A DNA stretch of 28,419 bases from JBBDXS01 sp964418365 (GTDB taxonomy: Bacteria > Chloroflexota > Dehalococcoidia > DSTF01 > RBG-16-68-14). A program made the translations under genes and the position numbers. The notes beneath the pieces were generated by a model. That model made no database searches, was not told the origin of the DNA, and saw only the letters and a program-made list of their open reading frames with translations. Shown piece after piece: positions 21,299-28,419 of the stretch (its first letter is position 1; every line of letters starts with the position of its first letter). The DNA is taken from positions 1 to 28,419 of the forward strand of contig CAYQLM010000032.1 in assembly GCA_964418365.1 (NCBI GenBank). Reading direction: 5' to 3'.

Positions 21299-22575
21299 GC
21301 GGCGATAGCTGGCTGGGCTTGGTCCTGCTCCTCATCGCGCTGCTGGTGCTCATCGTGGCGGCCTCGGCGGAAGCCGGCGTCGTCTCGATCAGCCGCTTGC
21401 GCTTGCGCGCCTTCGACCAGCGGCCGAACGCGAGCTCGCTTGCCCGGTACATCCAAGAGCGGCGCATCATGCTCGGGACGCTGGCCATCGCGCGTAACGT
21501 GGCTGTCGTGCTCGGCATTGCGGTCGGGACGTTCCTTGTGCTGCGCGAGACCGGTCACACCTGGGTGGCACTCGCTGTGACGATGGCGGGCGCGGCGCTC
21601 GCGCTTGTCGTGCTGGAGGCGGTGCCGCGATTCGTTGTTTCGCGCAGCCCCGAGCGCTGGGGCCTCCGTCTGGTACCCGCGATGAGCCTCTTCCGGCTCG
21701 TGTTCGGCCTTCCGGCTCGGGCGCTGGACTCGGCGACGACGGTGGTGCTGCGGGGCCGGCATGCCGGGGCACCGTCTCCGTCGGCTGAGGACAGCGAGGA
21801 GCTGCTGCGCCTCGTGGAGCTGCACGAAGGCAATGGCGATTCGGAGAGTGATGAGCTGACGATGATCCGGCGCGTTGCCCAGCTCGAGGAAACGGCGGCG
21901 CGTGAGATCATGGTGCCGCGCATCGACATGGTGGCGATCGAAGCGAGTGAGCCTGTCGACGCGGCGCTCCGAGCGATTGTGGAACGGGGCTTCAGCCGGA
22001 TACCGGTCTATGACGAAAACATCGATAGCGTCGTCGGCGTCGTGCATGCGAAGGACATCCTGCGCGACATGGCCGCCGGACGAAAGCCGGCGTCGCTGCG
22101 CGAGATCGCGCGGCCGCCACACTTTGTGCCGGAAGGCAAGCGCATCGATGAGCTGCTGACGGAGCTGCGGGAGCACAAGGTGCACCTGGCGATCGTCGTC
22201 GATGAGTACGGCGGCACGGCTGGCCTCGTGACGATCGAGGACGTGCTCGAAGAGATCGTGGGCGAGATCCAGGACGAATACGACCGCGAAGAAGCGACGA
22301 TGCAGCGGCTGAACGACCAGGAAGCGATCGTCGATGCGCGTATCAGCCTGGACGACCTCAACGAGCTGCTCGATCTCAAAATCGAAAGCGAGGACGTCGA
22401 TACCGTCGGCGGCTTTGTCTACCACCAGCTCGGCCGGATGCCCGCGCCCGGCGACGAGATCCGGACTGATGGCCTGACGATACGCGTGCTTTCCGTGCTC
22501 GGGCGTCGAATCAAGAAGGTGCGTGTCGCGAAGGCGGCCACCGCGGCGACGCAGGACGTAGCTGAGGCTCAGTAG
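21295..22575 (+). CDS. CNNM/CorC-type membrane protein with CBS pair
   Basis: A 426-residue protein of the hemolysin C/CorC family, now viewed as divalent cation (probably Mg2+) transporters or efflux factors. The N-terminal DUF21 (CNNM) membrane domain has hydrophobic segments at about 3-30, 58-83 and 88-114. A tandem CBS domain follows, beginning with A-R-E-I-M-V-P-R near residue 202. It includes the highly conserved V-D-E-Y-G-G-T-A-G-L-V-T-I-E-D block near 302-316. The last 80 residues are the CorC/HlyC domain. ATG 21295 overlaps the glmU stop by four bases, so the two are co-translated. The CBS pair probably binds ATP-Mg. The link between cell-wall precursor synthesis and cation transport is positional only. 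Confidence 0.92.
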   Translation: MSGDSWLGLVLLLIALLVLIVAASAEAGVVSISRLRLRAFDQRPNASSLARYIQERRIMLGTLAIARNVAVVLGIAVGTFLVLRETGHTWVALAVTMAGAALALVVLEAVPRFVVSRSPERWGLRLVPAMSLFRLVFGLPARALDSATTVVLRGRHAGAPSPSAEDSEELLRLVELHEGNGDSESDELTMIRRVAQLEETAAREIMVPRIDMVAIEASEPVDAALRAIVERGFSRIPVYDENIDSVVGVVHAKDILRDMAAGRKPASLREIARPPHFVPEGKRIDELLTELREHKVHLAIVVDEYGGTAGLVTIEDVLEEIVGEIQDEYDREEATMQRLNDQEAIVDARISLDDLNELLDLKIESEDVDTVGGFVYHQLGRMPAPGDEIRTDGLTIRVLSVLGRRIKKVRVAKAATAATQDVAEAQ

Positions 22576-22657
22576 CTTCCCAGCTTCCTCCCACGTGCAT
22601 TTTTCGGTACGTTCCCTTACTGGCGCTCGAAGGAAGCCGTGCTAGAATAGGCGGCCT
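22576..22657. other. Intergenic gap before dprA
   Basis: This 82-base gap holds a short T-run (22601-22605 region) without a strong hairpin before it. An inverted repeat GCTTCCT (22583-22589) and AGGAAGC (22631-22637) is present. No terminator is convincing. The dprA promoter box lies at its right end. Confidence 0.4.
22643..22648 (+). promoter_or_regulatory. Putative -10 box of dprA
   Basis: TAGAAT ends 9 bases before the dprA ATG, with no Shine-Dalgarno sequence in between. The transcript would begin within about two bases of the start codon. The -35 position, CTGGCG, is weak. Confidence 0.45.
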
Positions 22658-23749
22658 ATGGACAGAGACCAGCTGCAATACTGGGTGGCCTTGGCGCGCG
22701 TGCCACAGATTGGCAGGGCGCGCATCGCGCTGCTCGAAGCGCACTTCGGCCAGCTCGAGGACGCTTGGAAGGCGAGCGCGGCCGCGTTACAGGACGCCGG
22801 CTTGTCCGGCTCGACGCTGTCGGCGCTGCTGGCCGCTCGCGACAAGCTCTCGCCGGCGGCCGAGATGGAGCAGCTCGACCGGAAGGGGGTACTCGCACTG
22901 ACGTGGCACGACGACGCCTACCCGGCTGGGCTGAAGGAGATCTTCGACCGGCCACCGGTGTTGTACGTGCGCGGCCAGCTCTCCGCTGCCGATGCCTGGG
23001 CCGTTTCGGTCGTGGGGACGCGGCGCGCGACGGTGTACGGGCGCCAGGCGGCCGAGGAGCTCGCGGATGGCCTCGCGCGAAACAATGTGACGGTCGTCAG
23101 CGGCCTCGCGCGCGGCATCGATTCTATCGCGCACAAGACGGCGCTGAAGGCAGGCGGCCGGACGATCGCCGCCCTGGCCTGCGGGCTTGATATGGTCTAT
23201 CCGCCGGAGAACTTGAACTTGGCGCAGGAGATCCTGGAGCACGGCGCCCTCGTCAGCGACTATCCGCTCGGCACGCAGCCGCGCAGCGAGTTCTTCCCGC
23301 GACGGAACCGGATCATGGTCGGACTCAGCCTGGGCATCCTGGTCGTCGAAGGCGACCTGAAGAGCGGCGCGCTGATCACGGCCCGTCAGGCGCTGGACGA
23401 GAACCGCGAGGTCTTCGCCGTGCCGGGCAGCATCTACACACCGACGTTTCGGGGCACGAACTGGCTTATTCAGCACGGCCAGGCGAAGCTCGTCACCAAA
23501 GTCGAGGATGTCCTCGAGGAGCTGAACCTGACGATGGCCAGCCATCAGATGGAGGCCAAGGAGGTTCTGCCCGCGGACGAGACCGAGGCGCGCATCTTGC
23601 GATTCCTCTCCGCAGAGCCGATACATATTGACGATGTGCTGCGCACGAGCGGCCTCGAGGTCGCTGCGGTGAGCAGCGCGCTGGCCATGCTGGAGCTCAA
23701 GGGCATGGTGCGGCAAGTTGGTAATATGAGCTATGTAAAGGCGCGCTAA
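22658..23749 (+). CDS. dprA: DNA processing protein DprA
   Basis: A 363-residue protein that loads RecA on incoming single-stranded DNA during transformation. It has an N-terminal helix-hairpin-helix-like region at about 5-65. The Rossmann-fold core contains S-G-L-A-R-G-I-D near 148-155 and P-L-G-T-Q-P-R-S-E-F-F-P-R-R-N-R-I near 205-221. A winged-helix C-terminal domain at about 300-363 has the pattern of DNA-binding Z-alpha-like ends. ATG 22658 fits the family start and is preceded by a -10-like box at leaderless distance. It stands before topA and xerC, a gene order found in many bacteria. Whether this organism is naturally competent cannot be told from this gene alone. Confidence 0.95.
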   Translation: MDRDQLQYWVALARVPQIGRARIALLEAHFGQLEDAWKASAAALQDAGLSGSTLSALLAARDKLSPAAEMEQLDRKGVLALTWHDDAYPAGLKEIFDRPPVLYVRGQLSAADAWAVSVVGTRRATVYGRQAAEELADGLARNNVTVVSGLARGIDSIAHKTALKAGGRTIAALACGLDMVYPPENLNLAQEILEHGALVSDYPLGTQPRSEFFPRRNRIMVGLSLGILVVEGDLKSGALITARQALDENREVFAVPGSIYTPTFRGTNWLIQHGQAKLVTKVEDVLEELNLTMASHQMEAKEVLPADETEARILRFLSAEPIHIDDVLRTSGLEVAAVSSALAMLELKGMVRQVGNMSYVKAR

Positions 23750-23751
23750 GA

Positions 23752-23778
23752 TATAGTGCGCAAAAAAATGATAAGGGG
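23752..23778 (+). promoter_or_regulatory. Possible topA promoter and its ribosome binding site
   Basis: TATAGT at 23752-23757 lies just after the dprA stop. It is followed by a run of seven A residues and by AAGGGG at 23773-23778, which is five bases before the GTG start of topA. This gap contrasts with the leaderless-looking starts elsewhere by having a clear Shine-Dalgarno sequence. No -35 box was seen. Confidence 0.45.
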
Positions 23779-23783
23779 CATAC

Positions 23784-26090
<2,307 letters not shown>

Positions 26091-26096
26091 CGGGCC

Positions 26097-27071
26097 ATGG
26101 CGGTCGCGGCGAAGGAGAGCCGCCCAGTCCGAACCGAGCGTGTCGAAGCTGAGGAGCTGCTCGAGCAGTACCTGACATCGCTCGCGGCGCGCAAGAACCT
26201 CTCGCGCTTCACGCTGCGCAACTACACGAACGACCTGCGCCACCTCTTCGACTTTCTGGACGAACGCGCGCGAGCCGTCGCCTCGGTCGACAAGCTCGTC
26301 GTGCGCGAGTACCTATCGGGGCTCGTCGCGTCCGGCTTCGCGCTGGCCAGCGTGCAGCGCAAGGTGAGCACGATGCGCTCGTTCTACCGCTGGCTGCGCA
26401 TCGAGGGCGTGCTCGACAACGACCCGATGTTCGGCGTGCGCGGGCCGGGACGCGTGCGGCGGCTGCCTCGCTTCCTGCGCACGGAGGAGATCGAGACGCT
26501 GATCGCAGCGGCCGATGGCCAGGCGCCCAACGAGCTGCGCGACCGCGCGATCCTGGAGCTGCTGTACGCGGCCGGCCTGCGCGTTAGCGAGGTTGTCGGC
26601 GTCGACGTGCGTAATGTTGACTTCGATGACCGGACGGCGCGCGTGTTCGGCAAGGGTTCGAAGGAGCGCATGGTGATGGTCGGCGCGCCGGCGCTGCGCG
26701 CGATCGAGCGCTATTTGCGCGCCGGGCGGCCTTCGCTAGTGCAGGGCAAGGAGGTCGCGCTGTTCTTGAACCGCGACGGCGTGCGGCTCTCGCAGCGGGC
26801 CGTGCAGACGATGGTGCGCAAGTACGCGCTGAAGGCGGGCCTGGACCGATCGATCCACCCGCACCTGCTGCGGCACACGTTCGCGACGCACCTGCTGGAG
26901 GGCGGCGCGGAGCTGCGAGTGGTGCAGACGCTGCTGGGCCACGCGAACGTGAACACGACGCAGATCTACACGCACGTGACGGAGGCCGCGAAGCGCAAGG
27001 CGATCGAAGGAGCGCTGGACGGCATCGCGCGCATGGAATCGGAGCGGCGGGCCCGTCGCGGTCGGTGGTAG
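26097..27071 (+). CDS. xerC: Tyrosine recombinase XerC/XerD
   Basis: A 324-residue site-specific recombinase. The SAM-like core-binding domain lies at about 18-110, and the catalytic domain runs from about 125 to the end. All six active-site residues are seen: Arg162 in A-G-L-R-V-S-E, Lys189 in G-K-G-S-K-E-R, His256 and Arg259 in H-L-L-R-H-T-F, His282 in L-L-G-H-A-N, and the nucleophile Tyr291. The N-terminus is about 15 residues longer than in many Xer proteins, and the C-terminus is arginine-rich. The position right after topA fits the housekeeping Xer that resolves chromosome dimers, not a phage integrase. Whether it is the XerC or XerD type is not decidable here. The stop codon TAG is again part of a GTAGGGCG sequence. 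Confidence 0.92.
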   Translation: MAVAAKESRPVRTERVEAEELLEQYLTSLAARKNLSRFTLRNYTNDLRHLFDFLDERARAVASVDKLVVREYLSGLVASGFALASVQRKVSTMRSFYRWLRIEGVLDNDPMFGVRGPGRVRRLPRFLRTEEIETLIAAADGQAPNELRDRAILELLYAAGLRVSEVVGVDVRNVDFDDRTARVFGKGSKERMVMVGAPALRAIERYLRAGRPSLVQGKEVALFLNRDGVRLSQRAVQTMVRKYALKAGLDRSIHPHLLRHTFATHLLEGGAELRVVQTLLGHANVNTTQIYTHVTEAAKRKAIEGALDGIARMESERRARRGRW

Positions 27072-27118
27072 GGCGCAGACGGATGACTCGAGGGACGGGC
27101 ACGCCGGCCCGCCCCTAC
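27068..27118. repeat. GTAGGG-ended inverted repeat after xerC
   Basis: GTAGGGCG at 27068-27075, holding the xerC stop codon, faces CGCCCCTAC at 27110-27118. Inside, GGGACGGGC (27092-27100) and GCCCGCCCC (27107-27115) form a stem with one mismatch around a six-base loop. The hairpin may end the topA-xerC transcript. It resembles the palindrome at 11198-11225 in its terminal arms. Confidence 0.6.
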
Positions 27119-27138
27119 AGCGCCGAGCTGTGTTCGGA

Positions 27139-27168
27139 ATGACAGATTAGGGTCTCCTTCGCTACACT
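27139..27168 (+). promoter_or_regulatory. Promoter of the first short-chain dehydrogenase
   Basis: ATGACA at 27139-27144 matches five of six -35 bases. After 18 bases TACACT at 27163-27168 matches four of six -10 bases. The start point would be near 27175, giving a leader of about 80 bases that contains a hairpin. Confidence 0.45.
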
Positions 27169-27182
27169 AGGCGCGCTCTACT

Positions 27183-27220
27183 GTCAGGCTGAAGCCTGAC
27201 CTTCGGGGTGACCCGCGGGT
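27183..27220. repeat. Hairpin and palindrome in the dehydrogenase leader
   Basis: GTCAGGCT (27183-27190) and AGCCTGAC (27193-27200) form a perfect eight-base-pair arm pair with only GA between. They are followed by the ten-base palindrome ACCCGCGGGT at 27211-27220. They could be operators or leader structures. Confidence 0.5.
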
Positions 27221-27256
27221 ATTTCGCGTTTCGGTTAGGTAGTGCGGAGATTCGAA

Positions 27257-28069
27257 GTGGTTCTGGAGCGGCTGCGGCTGGACGGCAAGGTGGCGATCGT
27301 GACCGGCGCCGGGCGCGGGCTGGGCCAGCAGATGGCGCTCGCGCTGGCGGAGGCGGGGGCGGACGTCGCCTGCGCCGCGCGCACGCCGCAGCAGATCGAG
27401 TCGACGGCGGAGGCGGTGCGCGCGCTGGGCCGGCGCGCAATCGCGCTGCCGACGGACGTGCGCTCGTCGGAGTCGTGCGCGGCGCTGGTGCAGGCGGCGG
27501 TCGATCAGCTCGGCGGCGTCGATATCATGCTCTCGAACGCGGGCATCGGCGACGCGCGCGGCATGAACACGGAGCTGTGGGACTGGAGCGACGACGACTG
27601 GCGCGACACGATCGACGTCAACCTCTCGAGTGCGTTCTACTGCGCGCGCGCCGCGTCGAAAGCGATGGTGGACGCGAACAAGCACGGCGTGATCATCAAC
27701 GTCGCGTCGGGGACGGCGCTGCGCGCGTACACGCAGAACATCGGCTACGGCGCGGCGAAAGCGGGCGTCATCGCGATGACGAAGACGCTGGCGCAGCAGC
27801 TGCAGCGCTACGGCATCCGGGTGAACTGCATCATCCCGGGCTTCGTCGCGCAGCGGCCGCCCGCGACGCCGGAGCTGGCGCAGATGATGCAGTCGCGCGG
27901 GAAGTACATCCCTGCGGGGCGCATCGGCGAGGCGTGGGAGCTTGGGCCGCTGGCGGTCTACCTGGCGTCGGACGCATCGAGCTACGTGACAGGGCAGGGC
28001 TTCATCATCGATGGCGGCGGGCTCGCGGGCGGGCTGGCGCCGGTGGGTTTCGTGCCGGAGGTGGGATGA
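27257..28069 (+). CDS. Short-chain dehydrogenase/reductase (SDR)
   Basis: A 270-residue classical SDR that oxidises or reduces an unknown substrate with NAD(P). The cofactor motif T-G-A-G-R-G-L-G is at 16-23, with Asp67 and the structural N-A-G at 94-96. The catalytic set is Ser151, Tyr164 and Lys168, with the usual 13-residue spacing between Ser and Tyr. The P-G motif after the active site is present. GTG 27257 is preferred because GGAG lies seven bases upstream. GTG 27242 in frame would add five residues and has no such site. It is followed after 135 bases by a second SDR gene. The pair and the crotonase at the window start suggest nearby acyl or alcohol catabolism, but that is weak inference. 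Confidence 0.9.
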   Translation: MVLERLRLDGKVAIVTGAGRGLGQQMALALAEAGADVACAARTPQQIESTAEAVRALGRRAIALPTDVRSSESCAALVQAAVDQLGGVDIMLSNAGIGDARGMNTELWDWSDDDWRDTIDVNLSSAFYCARAASKAMVDANKHGVIINVASGTALRAYTQNIGYGAAKAGVIAMTKTLAQQLQRYGIRVNCIIPGFVAQRPPATPELAQMMQSRGKYIPAGRIGEAWELGPLAVYLASDASSYVTGQGFIIDGGGLAGGLAPVGFVPEVG

Positions 28070-28123
28070 TGTTATCAGCAGGGTTCTTCTTCCCACCCAC
28101 CCGCCCTAGCAAAGTAATTGAAG

Positions 28124-28181
28124 TTGGGGGGACACCCCCCAGACCCCCTGGCAGAGGGGCTCTGCCCCTCTGCACTCCCAA
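28124..28181. repeat. Double-hairpin REP-like intergenic element
   Basis: Between the two dehydrogenase genes, GGGGGG-ACA-CCCCCC (28126-28140) forms one hairpin. GCAGAGGGGC (28151-28160) and GCCCCTCTGC (28164-28173) form a perfect ten-base-pair second hairpin with a TCT loop. Outer TTGGG (28124-28128) and CCCAA (28177-28181) could close both. Its composition is unlike the coding sequence, and such stacked G/C hairpins are typical of dispersed intergenic repeats. It could also attenuate transcription between the genes. Confidence 0.75.
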
Positions 28182-28204
28182 TGGCCACTCGAAGGACCCC
28201 TCTC

Positions 28205-28419
28205 ATGGCGATCGCTGACTGGCCGAACGCGAAGCGCAGCCTGGACGCGTACGATCTGTCGGGGAAGAAGGCGCTCGTCGTCGGCGCGGCGCGAGGCGTC
28301 GGGCGCGCGATCGCGCTGGCGTTCGCGGAGGCGGGTGCTGATCTGGCGCTGTGCACGACATCGACCGCAGGCGACGAGTCGGTCGCGCTGCGCAAGGTCG
28401 CGCGCGAGGTGCGCGACAT
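28205..28419 (+). CDS. Short-chain dehydrogenase/reductase (SDR), N-terminal part
   Basis: The first 71 residues of a second SDR, cut by the window end. The cofactor-binding motif is V-G-A-A-R-G-V-G at about 26-33, with the family's usual Thr-Gly replaced by Val-Gly. A following A-F-A-E-A-G-A-D-L-A-L segment completes the first beta-alpha-beta unit. ATG 28205 has GAAGGA eight bases upstream, a good ribosome binding site. The catalytic residues are outside the window. The N-terminus has a leader of about 20 residues before the fold, longer than in the preceding SDR. It may be co-transcribed with that gene across the repeat. Confidence 0.85.
   Translation, partial: MAIADWPNAKRSLDAYDLSGKKALVVGAARGVGRAIALAFAEAGADLALCTTSTAGDESVALRKVAREVRD

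Noticed and set aside
21028..22425. Long minus-strand open frame opposite the CorC-type gene and the glmU end
   Set aside because: It spans two genuine plus-strand genes, has shadow-like composition and no domain.
26097..27071. xerC as an integrase marking a mobile island
   Set aside because: It sits in the conserved dprA-topA-xerC order, and there is no phage or island gene or attachment repeat nearby.

Overview
The window is ordinary bacterial chromosome with very high GC, tightly packed genes and frequent GTG starts. The housekeeping genes are mixed in a way I associate with Chloroflexota (Dehalococcoidia or Thermomicrobia-like). Examples are ruvX-mltG-aroE-aroC with a fused aroK-aroB, relA next to hisS, and dprA-topA-xerC. 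That assignment is inference from gene order and protein style, and no rRNA or other marker fixes it. I found no tRNA, rRNA, CRISPR array, prophage or insertion sequence.

Left part (1-6934). The tail of an enoyl-CoA hydratase is followed by a zinc alcohol dehydrogenase and nagA, which are translationally coupled. nagB is convergent with nagA and overlaps its 3' end. A beta-lactamase-fold serine hydrolase diverges from nagB across a 47-bp spacer and is followed by a small cupin. An HD-GYP c-di-GMP phosphodiesterase with eight predicted membrane segments comes next. A possible 57-residue membrane protein lies between it and two tandem paralogous lipoproteins on the minus strand.

Middle (6290-19582). 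The stringent-response enzyme relA/spoT leads the two lipoproteins on the minus strand and diverges from hisS. hisS converges on a long minus-strand operon. A perfect 20-bp palindrome lies between them, and its GTAG ends supply the stop codons of both hisS and acyP. The operon runs, in order of transcription, PAP2 phosphatase, ruvX, mltG, aroE, an unknown membrane-anchored protein, aroC, a putative antitoxin, a VapC-like PIN toxin, a GNAT acetyltransferase, aroK-aroB, a 61-residue membrane protein and acyP. Almost every junction is an overlap or a gap of a few bases. The operon joins three steps of chorismate synthesis with cell-wall glycan processing and RNA/DNA housekeeping, with a toxin-antitoxin-like pair lodged in its middle.

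Right part (19583-28419). A 350-bp intergenic region carries a promoter whose -35 box lies in an inverted repeat, followed by a structured leader before glmU. Then come a CNNM/CorC-type transporter, dprA, topA and xerC on the plus strand, and two short-chain dehydrogenases, the second cut by the window end. A hairpin-rich, REP-like repeat separates the two dehydrogenases.

There is no obvious defence island or wholly new multigene system. The observations I consider most worth following are: the stop-codon-donating palindrome and related GTAGGG elements; the toxin-antitoxin pair inside the shikimate operon; the duplicated four-cysteine lipoproteins coupled to relA; and recurring -10-like boxes 7-14 bases before start codons without Shine-Dalgarno sequences, which suggest leaderless transcripts.
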